From: Saccharofermentans sp.
Lineage (GTDB): Bacteria; Bacillota; Clostridia; Saccharofermentanales; Saccharofermentanaceae
DNA: 62,151 nucleotides
Direction: 5' to 3'
Assembly: GCA_024684815.1 (NCBI GenBank)
Contig: JAIKWL010000077.1
Location: 1 to 62,151 of the forward strand
Shown: positions 1 through 9,859 of the stretch, one piece after another
How positions within the stretch are numbered: position 1 is the stretch's first letter
How the letters are laid out: every line of letters starts with the position of its first letter
Notes under the pieces: model-generated
What the model was told of the DNA's origin: nothing
The model's input: only the letters and a program-made list of their open reading frames with translations
The model's database searches: none
Made by a program: the position numbers and the translations under genes

Positions 1-64
1 CCTTATGCTCTTTAACATATCTCAGGGCATCTTTCTTGAATTCAGGCGTATAAGATCGAGACAT
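1..64 (-). mobile_element. IS3-family transposase OrfA, N-terminal 21 codons (cut by window edge)
   Basis: The reverse strand reads MSRSYTPEFKKDALRYVKEH from an ATG at 64, preceded by a GGAGG ribosome binding site. This N-terminus is typical of the small helix-turn-helix OrfA protein of IS3-family elements, which binds the terminal inverted repeats. The rest of the element lies outside the window to the left. A TATAAT-like box lies about 25 nt upstream of the start (rc of positions near 88-93). The element's outer end was not resolved; it should lie in the first 100-150 bases. Confidence 0.8.
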
Positions 65-346
65 AGGCTTCTTCCTCCATGTATTTATTATAGATTGGAT
101 TTTGGAAAATCGCTGTCCGTTTCTTAGTCTACCTTCAACAATACTCATCACGAAAAACGAAAACGCACGGGAGTGAAGTGGTCTAAATGTTTGAGACGAT
201 TATCAGCTGTTTGAAAACACACCGCCAAATCCCGGTTTGTTTTCTTCAAGGAAACGGTCTACCTTCTACACTTCCACAAACAAGCTGCATCTCGTTGAGG
301 TTTTGAGACACAGCCTGTATTTATACAAATATAATGTTCTTTATCG
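65..346. other. Intergenic region between IS3 end and ABC permease
   Basis: No convincing gene is seen in these 282 bases. The left part must contain the transposase promoter and the terminal inverted repeat of the IS, but without the other end of the element the repeat cannot be identified. A short TCTACCTTC motif occurs twice (near 128 and 269). The right part is the 3' flank of the ABC permease gene. No clear intrinsic terminator was recognised. Confidence 0.4.
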
Positions 347-2053
347 TTATTTCCTTCCAAGGAACAGCGGAAGCAGGAGTGATACCAGGAAGCCTGTTAT
401 AAAGTTGATAACAAGACCGATCACCAATGCGAGAACCAACTGGTTGAAGAAAACTCCGATGAATATTGCAGCTGCGGAAGGACCCAGACCGAAGTACATG
501 AACATCATCTGAATAACAACTTTGATCGTCTTCGCGGATTCCCCGGGAATAGACAGAGCTATAAACGTTCCGACAGTTGTTGCAAAGAAACTGATCGAGA
601 GTATAAACAGGAACCATACCAATATGACAGCAGGGCTCACTGTGAGAATGATACCGGCAACGATCATAGGCAATAACAGATCGATCGCATTTACTGCAAG
701 ACAGCCTAACAGTGAATAAAAGATCTTCTTATAACCTTTCTCCGGTATTAGGATAAAGAACTCCCTTGATGTATCTTCTCTAATCGGGTCACCGAGTGTA
801 CGGTAAAAAGCGATAGCGCCGAGTGCACTTGCAGGAATAAAGAACAGATCACCTGTTCCGTATCTCTGCACGACATAAGCTACGATACCTGCAGTAAGCA
901 GATATACGATCATTGTTGTCGAGAAGATCTTGAGCTTGGCAAATCTGAATCTGTTGAAGACGGCTTTGTAGAAGAAAACACTGGCTCCTGAACCATAGTG
1001 GAATCCTTCGCGGTCGATAGAAGCCTTGCGCTCCTTATCTCTTATTACAGTAGCGCCGTTGGTCGATCTTCTGGCATTCTCTATCTGTTCCGCTTTTCTC
1101 TCTGCGGCAAACATGGCATCTTCATAGAAATCGGCTTTCATCTTCCAGATGAAGACAATGATAAGGATACAGGAGACAACAAAGAGACCCAGGTAGATAC
1201 CTGCCCTTAAAAGATCACCTGTAACTGCATAGTAGGAGATGCCTCTGAGCCATCCCCAGAACGGTATCCAGTGTGTTGAAGGACTTGCAAAATAACCGGC
1301 AAGAGCAGGAATGATCTCCTTCTTTCCGATGGTTATGTATGCTATAAAACCGGCACCGATAAGGCCGTATAAAATTATCAGGAATCTGTTGATGCTTTCA
1401 GAAGCATTCTTAAGTTTGGATGCGATTGTGTAGAAAGCCACCTGGATCAAAGTGCTGAACATGAGAGAGAACATATAAACGATCACGCATGACAGAGCAC
1501 CCCAGAAACCGAGCTTGGCACCATACATAAGATTCGGAATCTGATAGAGCATAAACAGCGAGAAAAACAACGACATTCCGAGCGTACATGTTAGTCTGAA
1601 CATGAGCACAGACTGAGGTTTGATCGGCGCAGCGAAAAGCATCGGCACATCCGCCGGCTGGAATATCTTTCCCGAACTCTTTGAATTCGCGACATTCGTG
1701 GCAAGAATGAGAAGGAACAGCACAGAGATAATAAAATCAACTATAGTGGCAGATGTCAGATTATATTTCTCAATATAGTCTCCGATCCTGCTGTTAAATG
1801 AAAACTCGAATTCAAGATCTTCATCATCAATGATCTGATCCCCGTCTTCATCGCCGGGCTGTTCAACTTCTTCCAAAGTCTCCTTAGTGGTATTCTTCAA
1901 TCCATCGGCTGTTTTTGAGATCACAGTTCCGATAATACCGCCGATAAGACTTCCTCCGATCATGAAAACGAGAAAGATCGCTACCCATGTCTTAAAGAGC
2001 TTCTTAAGAGTATTAAGAAGTGAGTGAGTGGCATAATACAAAAACAGTCTCAT
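347..2053 (-). CDS. ABC exporter membrane subunit
   Basis: This 568-residue protein has many hydrophobic helices and no ATPase motifs. An N-terminal helix (about 20-45) is followed by a charged acidic stretch (about 60-90), then clusters of membrane segments through the middle and at the C-terminus. This layout fits the putative ABC-exporter permease families of Firmicutes. Its ATG overlaps the stop of the upstream ATPase gene by 4 nt (ATGA), so the two are translationally coupled and surely form one transporter. The substrate is unknown. It could belong to an ABC-2-like bacteriocin or lipid exporter group, but the sequence gives no direct clue. Confidence 0.75.
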   Translation of the reverse strand: MRLFLYYATHSLLNTLKKLFKTWVAIFLVFMIGGSLIGGIIGTVISKTADGLKNTTKETLEEVEQPGDEDGDQIIDDEDLEFEFSFNSRIGDYIEKYNLTSATIVDFIISVLFLLILATNVANSKSSGKIFQPADVPMLFAAPIKPQSVLMFRLTCTLGMSLFFSLFMLYQIPNLMYGAKLGFWGALSCVIVYMFSLMFSTLIQVAFYTIASKLKNASESINRFLIILYGLIGAGFIAYITIGKKEIIPALAGYFASPSTHWIPFWGWLRGISYYAVTGDLLRAGIYLGLFVVSCILIIVFIWKMKADFYEDAMFAAERKAEQIENARRSTNGATVIRDKERKASIDREGFHYGSGASVFFYKAVFNRFRFAKLKIFSTTMIVYLLTAGIVAYVVQRYGTGDLFFIPASALGAIAFYRTLGDPIREDTSREFFILIPEKGYKKIFYSLLGCLAVNAIDLLLPMIVAGIILTVSPAVILVWFLFILSISFFATTVGTFIALSIPGESAKTIKVVIQMMFMYFGLGPSAAAIFIGVFFNQLVLALVIGLVINFITGFLVSLLLPLFLGRK

Positions 2054-2817
2054 TTTTCAGATTCTCCTGCCTTCTCACCCGCGTCAATGCCGCTTCCGGA
2101 ACTTATTACATCTTCCTTGCTTATGCCTTCTGTCACTTCAAAGAAGATATCCTCCAATGATTTTCCGCTGCCCTCGATCTCGTCACGGGTCACATTTGCG
2201 CGGATCCTGCCGTCCTGCATGATTATCGTTCTGTCCCAGAGCATATCGACACTGTCGATAATGTGAGTACTGATGAAAAGCGTCTTCCCTGCCACGCGCA
2301 TCTCTTCGATATAATTCTTTAATTCCTTGATGGCATGCGGATCGAGACCCAGCATCGGTTCATCAAGAAGAATTAGATCGGGATCAGGCAAAAGACCGAT
2401 ACAGAGATTGAGTTTCTGCTGCATTCCCTTTGAAAGTTCATCGCCGAACTTCTTGCGCTTATCGTCTAATTCAAAGCGCTCAAGCAGCATGTTGATGCGT
2501 TCCTTATAGTTCGTAAGCTTATAAGCGCGCGCAATAAACTCCATATGCTCGATAACGGTAAGTGTCGGATAAAGTGAAGGCATCTCAGGTATGTATCCCA
2601 GGTACTTGCGTGCCTCGGCAGTCTTGGTGCTCAGTCCGTTGATCGTTATGGAACCTTCGTACTTGAGAAAACCGATCATGGACTTGATGATCGTACTCTT
2701 GCCGGCTCCGTTGGGACCTAAAAGGACCGTCAGCGTTCCCGGTTCAAGCGTAAAGGATACATCATTGCATGCAACATTTTTGCCGTAACGTTTTGTTACG
2801 TTTTTAACTTCCAACAT
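2050..2817 (-). CDS. ABC transporter ATP-binding protein
   Basis: This 255-residue ATPase is the energising partner of the permease that overlaps its 3' end. Walker A is GPNGAGKS (about 34-41), the signature is LSKGMQQ (about 128-134), Walker B is LILLDEP (about 148-154), and an H-loop THIID follows. The spacing is that of a single-domain exporter ATPase of the ABC-2 partner type. The reading frame continues 27 codons upstream to 2898. The start at 2817 was preferred because it begins the canonical MLEVKNVTKRYG and has a GGGGG ribosome binding site 9 nt upstream, whereas the upstream extension lacks one. Confidence 0.9.
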   Translation of the reverse strand: MLEVKNVTKRYGKNVACNDVSFTLEPGTLTVLLGPNGAGKSTIIKSMIGFLKYEGSITINGLSTKTAEARKYLGYIPEMPSLYPTLTVIEHMEFIARAYKLTNYKERINMLLERFELDDKRKKFGDELSKGMQQKLNLCIGLLPDPDLILLDEPMLGLDPHAIKELKNYIEEMRVAGKTLFISTHIIDSVDMLWDRTIIMQDGRIRANVTRDEIEGSGKSLEDIFFEVTEGISKEDVISSGSGIDAGEKAGESEK

Positions 2818-2918
2818 TCGAATTACCCCCGTATTCCAAATACTTTGTTTAGTTTGCCATTTCAGAAGATGCTTTTCAATAGCATTCGCATCAGGCAAAA
2901 ATACCTAATCGGAATATA

Positions 2919-4670
2919 TCAGGCCTTGTACTTCTCGACATATTCCTGGTACTTTCTTTCGCTGATCTTATCCTTACGCTGCTTGAAATCGTGCATGTAA
3001 GTATCTGAATCAGCATTTCTGCTCTTGAATCTGTATGCAATGGCCGCAATATTGAGACTGTGCTCCGCGATCCTGACGCAACTGTACAAGATATCGTTGA
3101 ATACAAATCCCTGCTCTGTCGTGCAAATGCCTTCTGACAGCCTTTCGACGTGATTTGCTTTGAACTTATCGCACATCTCGCTGATCACTGTCCTCAAGGG
3201 ACCGATGTTCTCGGCATTTTTAGCATCAGGAGACAGATAGCACTCCAAAGCCATGGTATAGATATCACGAACCGCAGGGATTACCCTCTTCAGTTCGTCA
3301 TCTGCAGCATCAGAGAAATCCAGATGTTTTGTCTCTATCTCTTCTGCGGAATCAGACAAATAGTTGGCGTGATCAGCTATTCGCTCGACTTCACCGATCG
3401 CCTGCAGCATGCTTGACGATCTGTTCTTATCTTCAACATTAAGGTGTTGTGTGGTCGTAAGCTTCATCAGATATGAACCCAGAATATCTTCGTAACCGTC
3501 CACTCTTTCCTCATTCTTCTTAATGAAGTCAAAGTCGGCGGTGTTATAGCCGTTAAGCAGCATATCCATCGACTTATCAAGTCCGCTCTGAGCTTTGTTG
3601 ATCATATTGACCATCATATTATGGCACTCGGCAACAGCGATAGGAGGAGTAAGCATGAGACGTTCGTCGAGCTTGAACTCCTGCTCCTCATCAGTCTCTT
3701 TGACGATAAGATGTGCGATCTTTACGAGAAGCTTTGAGAACGGGAACAAAAGGATCGTAGTTGCGATATTAAATACTGAGTGAATGGCTGCGACGCCGAC
3801 AATGTTTACGCCGCTGTTCATGAAATCAAAATCGAAAACAGCATTAACAATATAGAAAACTGCAAGCCAGAAAATAACTCCGATTAATTTGATCACAACA
3901 TGGATCGCTGTAACTCTCTTTGCATCCCTGTTAACACCTATGGAAGACAGGACTGCAGTCATGCATGTTCCGATATTCGCACCCATTACGAGCGGAATGG
4001 CCATGCCGTATGTGAGCTGACCTGTCATTGAAATACTCTGAAGGATACCGATTGCAGCAGCGGAACTCTGGATGATCCCTGTTACGACCGCACCGGCTAA
4101 AACGCCCAGGATCGGATTCTTGAATGCCGTCATTATGGAGACAAAACTGTCCATTTCTTTCAAAGGTTCCATCGAAGCCGACATCATCGTCATTCCTTGC
4201 ATGAGGATCGCAAATCCCAAACACATGGATCCGATATCCTTGCGGTGCTGTTTTTTGCTCATTGTCAGAAGAATTGCTCCGATCAAAGCGAAAATGAGCG
4301 AGAAGCAGGACGGCTTGAGCAGTTTAAGAAATATGTTGTCGCCGCTGTCAATGCCTGCTAAAGACAGGATCCACGCCGTAAGTGTCGTTCCGATATCAGA
4401 ACCGAAAATAACACCGACAGTCTGTGGAAGTTCCATAATGCCTGAGTTGACAAAGCCGACCAGCATGACGGTCATGGCTGACGAGGATTGGATCGCAATT
4501 GTTATGACCGCACCTACTGCAAGACCTTTAAACTTATTGTCAGTAGCCTTGTTAAGGAGTTTTTCCAGCCTTCCGCCGGCAGTTTTCTTTAATGATTCAG
4601 ATAAAAGGTGCATTCCGTACAAAAAGAATGCAAGGCCTCCGAAAAGAGTAATAAACGAGAAAACATCCAT
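2919..4670 (-). CDS. Na/Pi cotransporter family protein with PhoU-like C-terminus
   Basis: This 583-residue protein is a sodium-phosphate cotransporter of the NptA/Na_Pi_cotrans family. The two inverted halves of the membrane domain each carry the family motif, QSSSA in the first and QSSAA in the second. The last ~230 residues are soluble, helical and PhoU-like, as in many bacterial members, where they probably gate or regulate uptake. The frame opens at a TTG (4679), but the ATG at 4670 (MDVFSFITLFGG) fits the family start better and has AGAGGA about 11 nt upstream. The gene stands alone and diverges from the signalling operon. Confidence 0.88.
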   Translation of the reverse strand: MDVFSFITLFGGLAFFLYGMHLLSESLKKTAGGRLEKLLNKATDNKFKGLAVGAVITIAIQSSSAMTVMLVGFVNSGIMELPQTVGVIFGSDIGTTLTAWILSLAGIDSGDNIFLKLLKPSCFSLIFALIGAILLTMSKKQHRKDIGSMCLGFAILMQGMTMMSASMEPLKEMDSFVSIMTAFKNPILGVLAGAVVTGIIQSSAAAIGILQSISMTGQLTYGMAIPLVMGANIGTCMTAVLSSIGVNRDAKRVTAIHVVIKLIGVIFWLAVFYIVNAVFDFDFMNSGVNIVGVAAIHSVFNIATTILLFPFSKLLVKIAHLIVKETDEEQEFKLDERLMLTPPIAVAECHNMMVNMINKAQSGLDKSMDMLLNGYNTADFDFIKKNEERVDGYEDILGSYLMKLTTTQHLNVEDKNRSSSMLQAIGEVERIADHANYLSDSAEEIETKHLDFSDAADDELKRVIPAVRDIYTMALECYLSPDAKNAENIGPLRTVISEMCDKFKANHVERLSEGICTTEQGFVFNDILYSCVRIAEHSLNIAAIAYRFKSRNADSDTYMHDFKQRKDKISERKYQEYVEKYKA

Positions 4671-4937
4671 AAAGTGCAATATCCTCTTTAAAATTCATCA
4701 TGTCATTTAGCTCATATTTTATAACCAAACAGTACGTTTAGCAAAGGAAAAACAGAGCAATGTCTTATATATAGACAGCTGTCTATGTTTGTTTAAGGCA
4801 CCTCCTGCCTGATTTGAACGCTTATTTTTTCAGGCAAGAGGTCATAAGAATGTCACAGAAACACGCCAAAGAGTATCACATATATGCTATTATTATTAAC
4901 TAATAGTACTGTGCTTTATTTCGAGGGGTGACCACCT
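4671..4937. promoter_or_regulatory. Divergent control region with a 16-bp perfect palindrome
   Basis: This 267-base gap separates the divergently transcribed Na/Pi transporter and the c-di-GMP operon, so it must hold both promoters. ATAGACAGCTGTCTAT at 4771-4786 is a perfect 16-bp palindrome, a plausible operator. An imperfect hairpin (TGCCTGA near 4808, TCAGGCA near 4830) lies to its right. AT-rich -10-like sequence (TATTATTATTAAC) is near 4887. GAGGGGTG near 4922 is the ribosome binding site of the downstream gene. No riboswitch fold was recognised. Confidence 0.45.
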
Positions 4938-7301
4938 ATGACAAAATGGATAATCGTTGTTGATGATGACACTGCAAATCTGAAGATTGCAGGCCATATC
5001 TTAAGCAAGAACAATATGCGCGTTACTGCCCTTAAATCCGGCAGTTCCTTCCTGGAATACGTTAACAGTAACGGCATGCCGGATCTTGTTCTGCTCGATA
5101 TCAAGATGCCGGTAATGGACGGCTTCGAGACACTGGGTAAGTTAAGAGAGCTGGAACAGCAAAAGGGCCTTATGAAGACTCCTGTAATCTTCCTTACCGC
5201 GGATGAGGATGTTGATACCGAGACCAGAGGATTTGAGGTAGGTGTATCCGATTTTATAAGAAAGCCCTTTAATCCTGACGTTCTGCTTAGAAGGATCGAC
5301 AATATCATGTCGAATTCCCAGGAGATGCAGAGCCTTATGAGCGAAGCTACTATAGATAAACTTACCGGGCTTCTTAACAAAGGTGCAACAGGTGTTGAAC
5401 TCTCCAAAATGTGTTCAGAACACTCCGGATGCCTGATGATGATCGATCTCGACTCATTCAAACTCGTCAACGACATCTATGGTCACGAGATGGGCGACAA
5501 AGTCCTCATCGCCTGTTCAAACATCATCCGTGAGGCGGTCCCTTCGGGAAGCAAATGCGGAAGGATCGGCGGCGATGAGTTTACTGCTTTTGCAGTTGGC
5601 GTTACCACAGAGGAAGCTGTCGCCGGGATAACCGAAAAGATCAACAGCAATATCACAAAGGCCGCAAAAGAACTCATGGGCGATGATATGAGCATCCCGC
5701 TCGGAGCTTCGATAGGCGGCATCTTCGTACCGAGATACGGCAACGATTATAATTCACTTCTTAAACTTGCGGATAAATCCCTGTACGTCATTAAGAAAAA
5801 CGGCAAGCACGGATACGGTCTTTATAACGACGATTCCGAAGACGATAATGAGACACCGGTACATGATATTCATGCAATCTCCGAGATACTGGGTGAACGT
5901 TCGATCCAGGATGTCGCGCTTCAGCTCGACAAAGATTCCTTTTCGCCCGTATACCGTTACATAATACGTTACATCATCAGACACCACATAAATGCCTGCA
6001 AGGTGTTATTCACTCTTTCTCCGGAAGAGGGCAAACCCGCTGATACCGCTTTCTATGACAGTGTCGACGAATTCGGCAATCATATAAGAGGATCACTTCG
6101 TAAATCCGATATCTTTATGAGGAACAATAAGAATCAGTATTTTATCTTCCTCACGGATATCAGATCCGATTCCATCGGCAAAGTTATCTCACACATAACC
6201 GACAGCTGGAAAAAGAAGGGCATTACAAACATAGTCATCGCACAGGAGACGGAATTCATAGGTAAAAATACCGATAACGTCCTTTCCTCCAAGCCCAGAA
6301 AAGTAGTAGTCGTTGACGATGATGTCATCAATCTTCAGGTTGCCGGCAAGATCTTAAGCTCCTGCGGGATCCATGTTATCGCACTCAAATCCGGCGAAGC
6401 GCTTTTCGAGTATCTCGAAAAGGAATCAGAACTTCCCAACCTTATCCTTCTTGATGTCAAGATGCCGGGCATGGGCGGATTCGAAGCGATCAAAAAACTT
6501 CACTCACTTGAGACCTCGGCATCAAAGATCCCCGTTATCTTCCTTACTGCAGATGAGAGCGCTGGAGCAGAAAGTGAGGGACTTTCGCTGGGCGCAATGG
6601 ACTTCATCAGAAAACCGTTTGTGCCTGAAGTACTGCAGCTTCGCGTAAACAACATCATCGAACTCGTTACTCTGCAAAAGCAGCTCTATTCGGAAGTTGA
6701 GCAGAAGACAAGAGAAAATAAGAATCTCTTCCTGCAGATCGTAAGCGCTCTTGCAGCTGCAATAGATACCAAAGATGTTTACACCAAAGGTCATTCGAGC
6801 CGTGTCGCAGAGTATTCGAAGATGATCGCCAAGAGAGCCGGTTATTCTGATGCAAGACAGGATGAGATCTTTATGCTGGCGCTCATGCATGATGTCGGCA
6901 AGATCGGGATCCCTACCGCTGTCCTAAACAAACCCGGAAAGCTTTCCGACGAAGAATTCGAACTTATCAGGAAGCATTCGAAGATGGGTGCCGCCATTCT
7001 GAAGAATATCGAGAATGACCCGAAGTTCGAACTTGTTGCTATGCATCACCACGAGAAATACGACGGAACCGGTTATCCGTCAGGTCTAAAGGGAGAGGAT
7101 ATTCCCGAAGAGGCCAGGATAGTCGCAGTTGCAGATGCATATGATGCAATGTCCAGCGACAGGAGTTACAGAAGTCACTTAACACAGGAAATGATCATAA
7201 AAGAATTAGAAAACGGAAAAGGAACACAGTTTGACCCGAAGTTCGCAGAGATCATGCTCTTGATCGTCGGGGAAGATAAAGAATACAGATTCAGAGGGTA
7301 A
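4938..7301 (+). CDS. Response regulator REC-GGDEF-REC-HD-GYP, c-di-GMP synthesis and breakdown
   Basis: This 787-residue cytoplasmic protein joins two receiver domains with both c-di-GMP enzyme types. REC1 (1-120) has the acceptor Asp54 in LVLLDIKMP. The GGDEF domain carries an intact IGGDEF (about 210-215), the diguanylate cyclase active site, but no RxxD inhibitory site five residues before it. A linker of about 200 residues follows. REC2 starts near residue 455 (VVVVDDD, acceptor in LILLDVKMP). The C-terminal HD-GYP phosphodiesterase has HDVGKIGIP and HHEKYDGTGYP. A strong GAGGGGTG site precedes the ATG. The gene is 5 nt upstream of a hybrid kinase, the likely phosphodonor. Both enzyme activities look intact, so phosphorylation state could set the direction. 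Confidence 0.92.
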   Translation: MTKWIIVVDDDTANLKIAGHILSKNNMRVTALKSGSSFLEYVNSNGMPDLVLLDIKMPVMDGFETLGKLRELEQQKGLMKTPVIFLTADEDVDTETRGFEVGVSDFIRKPFNPDVLLRRIDNIMSNSQEMQSLMSEATIDKLTGLLNKGATGVELSKMCSEHSGCLMMIDLDSFKLVNDIYGHEMGDKVLIACSNIIREAVPSGSKCGRIGGDEFTAFAVGVTTEEAVAGITEKINSNITKAAKELMGDDMSIPLGASIGGIFVPRYGNDYNSLLKLADKSLYVIKKNGKHGYGLYNDDSEDDNETPVHDIHAISEILGERSIQDVALQLDKDSFSPVYRYIIRYIIRHHINACKVLFTLSPEEGKPADTAFYDSVDEFGNHIRGSLRKSDIFMRNNKNQYFIFLTDIRSDSIGKVISHITDSWKKKGITNIVIAQETEFIGKNTDNVLSSKPRKVVVVDDDVINLQVAGKILSSCGIHVIALKSGEALFEYLEKESELPNLILLDVKMPGMGGFEAIKKLHSLETSASKIPVIFLTADESAGAESEGLSLGAMDFIRKPFVPEVLQLRVNNIIELVTLQKQLYSEVEQKTRENKNLFLQIVSALAAAIDTKDVYTKGHSSRVAEYSKMIAKRAGYSDARQDEIFMLALMHDVGKIGIPTAVLNKPGKLSDEEFELIRKHSKMGAAILKNIENDPKFELVAMHHHEKYDGTGYPSGLKGEDIPEEARIVAVADAYDAMSSDRSYRSHLTQEMIIKELENGKGTQFDPKFAEIMLLIVGEDKEYRFRG

Positions 7302-7306
7302 CCCAT

Positions 7307-9859
7307 ATGAGTACAGTAAATGACAAAGATCTGTTCCAGTCTTCACATTTGACCATTCTAATAAGTTATACCGTTTTCGCGACGATACTTGTCGTTGAAT
7401 CCCTCCTTCTCGGCTGGGAGAAATGGGCTCTCATCCTTATCGTTGTAGGCATATGCTCCGCATGGGTCCTTCACATAAGACATAACACTCCGTCCAATGT
7501 CAGGTTATGGTTATATGCGATCCTCATGATGGGCTGTTTTTTCTTCTACGGTATTCATGATACGAGTACGTTCGATCTTGCTCTGGTAATGGGCGCCATC
7601 ATCATGCTCCATACGATGACCGGAAGGAAAGAATTCATCACGCTCTGCCAGTTCACTTACTATGCAACTATGGCATATGAACTGATAAACAAGTTTCTGA
7701 ACGGCGAGGAATTCGATGTGCTCATGATCACCAGATCGATACTCCACCTTACGATGATCTATTTCATCGGAAGATTTGCCAAGACTATCATCGACAAGTG
7801 GATGCAGGTACTTAATAAATCCAAGGATGAAGTCGAACAGCTTACTGAAGCTACTGAACATCTGAATGATTTCCTTGCAAATGTATCACACGAATTAAGA
7901 ACACCTGTCAATGCGATCATCGGTCTTACGAGCCTTTGCATTGACAAGTCCAAGCACCGTGAGATCCAGGGTGATCTCATTGCCGTAAGAGATTCCGGAA
8001 GAAGAGTCGCAGAGCAGATCAGCGATATCCTCGACTATTCCGAGATCGACCGTAAAAAGGCCGTATGCAACAACGAGGACTATATGCTCTCTTCCGTGCT
8101 CCACGATCTCGTTACCGATCTGAAGCAGTATAAATCCAAAAATGTCGAGCTCATAATCGATGTCGATCCGGCGATCCCCGCAGTAATGAACACCGATGTC
8201 GCAAAGCTCAAGAAGATCTTAAGAGCCCTTATTACCAACGGTCTCAAATATACCCAGAAGGGCGGCGTGTATGTGAGGATCACGACCGTAAATCACGAAT
8301 ACGGCATAAATCTCTGCATCGAAGTCACAGATACCGGTAAGGGTATGACAGAATATGAGCTTGAAAAAGTCTATGACAGCTTCTATCAGGCAGATTCCAG
8401 CCGTACACGTCAGGGCGGCGGCCTTGGATTAGGTCTTGCTATCACATCAGGATTCGTCTCGCTTTTAGGCGGTTTCATGACAATCGACAGCAAGCCCGAT
8501 GTCGGCACCACGGTAAATGTAAGTATCCCTCAAAGAGTCATCGATCCTTTGAGCTGTATGTCTGTTGCAGAACCCGAGAAACTCTGCCTCGGTGCATTCC
8601 TCCATTTTGAGAAATACGAGAATCCTGCTGTCAGGGATTACTATAACTCCATGGTACTCAATATCGTTAAAGGACTCGGTATCCAGATGCACCGCGTCAA
8701 CAATGCGGATAATCTCAAGCTCCTCCGAGATTCCATTCACATGACTCACCTCTTTATAGGTGAAGATGAATATAACGATAATGTTGATCTGATCGAGGAA
8801 CTTGCAAAGGATGTCGTTGTGGCAGTTGTCGCAAATGAAGACATAATCCTCCCCAGGAACACGCATGTTAAGCTTCTCGCAAAGCCTTTCTACTGCTTCC
8901 CTGTCGTTTCAATCCTGAACTCTACGGTAAGCACCAAGGAAGAACATATTAAGAGACTGCGCTGTGAAGGCGTAAGAGCTCTCGTTGTGGATGACGAGTC
9001 AATGAACCTCGTTGTTGCAAAGAGCATCTTTGGAAGATACGGCATGAAAGTATTAACAGCCACCTCAGGCCAGGAATCCATTGATATATGCCGCGAAAAG
9101 CTTTTCGACATCATATTCATGGATCACATGATGAGCGGCATGGACGGCGTCGAGGCAATGAAGAGGATCAGAACTGACGTTACGGGTCTTAACGGCTCTG
9201 TTCCGGTTGTTGCTCTTACGGCAAATGCAATGAGTTCGGCCAAGCAGATGTTCCTGGCTGAAGGCTTTGACGGCTTTGTAAGTAAGCCTGTTGAGATCGA
9301 TGAGCTCGAGCGTGTGTTAAAACAGGTCCTTCCGAAGTCTGCAATATCTTTCATAGAGATCGACGAATCAGGTGAGGAACAGACTGTCGATTATGAAGAT
9401 GAAGAAGAAGTACAGGCACCTGCTGATGACAAAGATGTTTTCGAGAACTTGAGGAAGAGCGGTATTGATACCGATGCCGGCATCAAATACTGCGTCGGAG
9501 ATAAGGAATTCTATAAATCACTTCTCATACAGTTTGCTACAGAATCATCGGACAAGATCGCTTCGATGAAGCAGTATTTCACTTTACGCGATTGGCACAA
9601 CTACGAGATACTTGTCCATGCGCTGAAGAGCACATCCAAGATGATCGGTGTATCAGACCTGTCCGAGAAAGCAAAAAAACTCGAGATGGCCGCAAAAGAA
9701 AACGAAGAGAATTATATTCTCGCAAATCACGAAGCTATGATCAGGGATTACGGCCAGATCACGGGGTTCGTAAAAGAACAGCTCTTATCCGGGGACAATG
9801 ATACGGATGATGAAGTCTTCGAATTTGAACCCGAAAACAACGGAGGTGCAAGGCAATGA
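7307..9859 (+). CDS. Hybrid sensor histidine kinase with REC and HPt domains
   Basis: This 850-residue membrane kinase has about six N-terminal helices (residues 14-160). A short coiled coil leads into HisKA with His195 in NVSHELRTP, then a HATPase with DTGKG and GLGLGLAI motifs. Next comes a divergent receiver-like segment (about 425-555) that has no clear acceptor site, a canonical REC (ALVVDDE, acceptor in IIFMDHMM), and a C-terminal HPt with HALKSTSK. It can therefore run a full His-Asp-His relay, probably to the REC domains of the preceding c-di-GMP protein. It has GAGGGT as ribosome binding site, and its last 4 nt overlap the next kinase gene (ATGA). There is no large extracellular sensor, so the membrane helices are the likely sensing part. 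Confidence 0.92.
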   Translation: MSTVNDKDLFQSSHLTILISYTVFATILVVESLLLGWEKWALILIVVGICSAWVLHIRHNTPSNVRLWLYAILMMGCFFFYGIHDTSTFDLALVMGAIIMLHTMTGRKEFITLCQFTYYATMAYELINKFLNGEEFDVLMITRSILHLTMIYFIGRFAKTIIDKWMQVLNKSKDEVEQLTEATEHLNDFLANVSHELRTPVNAIIGLTSLCIDKSKHREIQGDLIAVRDSGRRVAEQISDILDYSEIDRKKAVCNNEDYMLSSVLHDLVTDLKQYKSKNVELIIDVDPAIPAVMNTDVAKLKKILRALITNGLKYTQKGGVYVRITTVNHEYGINLCIEVTDTGKGMTEYELEKVYDSFYQADSSRTRQGGGLGLGLAITSGFVSLLGGFMTIDSKPDVGTTVNVSIPQRVIDPLSCMSVAEPEKLCLGAFLHFEKYENPAVRDYYNSMVLNIVKGLGIQMHRVNNADNLKLLRDSIHMTHLFIGEDEYNDNVDLIEELAKDVVVAVVANEDIILPRNTHVKLLAKPFYCFPVVSILNSTVSTKEEHIKRLRCEGVRALVVDDESMNLVVAKSIFGRYGMKVLTATSGQESIDICREKLFDIIFMDHMMSGMDGVEAMKRIRTDVTGLNGSVPVVALTANAMSSAKQMFLAEGFDGFVSKPVEIDELERVLKQVLPKSAISFIEIDESGEEQTVDYEDEEEVQAPADDKDVFENLRKSGIDTDAGIKYCVGDKEFYKSLLIQFATESSDKIASMKQYFTLRDWHNYEILVHALKSTSKMIGVSDLSEKAKKLEMAAKENEENYILANHEAMIRDYGQITGFVKEQLLSGDNDTDDEVFEFEPENNGGARQ

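Noticed and set aside
4800-4870. A c-di-GMP or other riboswitch before the signalling operon
   Set aside because: The only structure is one imperfect hairpin. None of the conserved GEMM bases or tetraloop-receptor elements were recognised.
4938-5800. Inactive GGDEF in the double-REC protein
   Set aside because: The IGGDEF motif and the following residues are intact. Only the inhibitory I-site is missing, which does not abolish activity.
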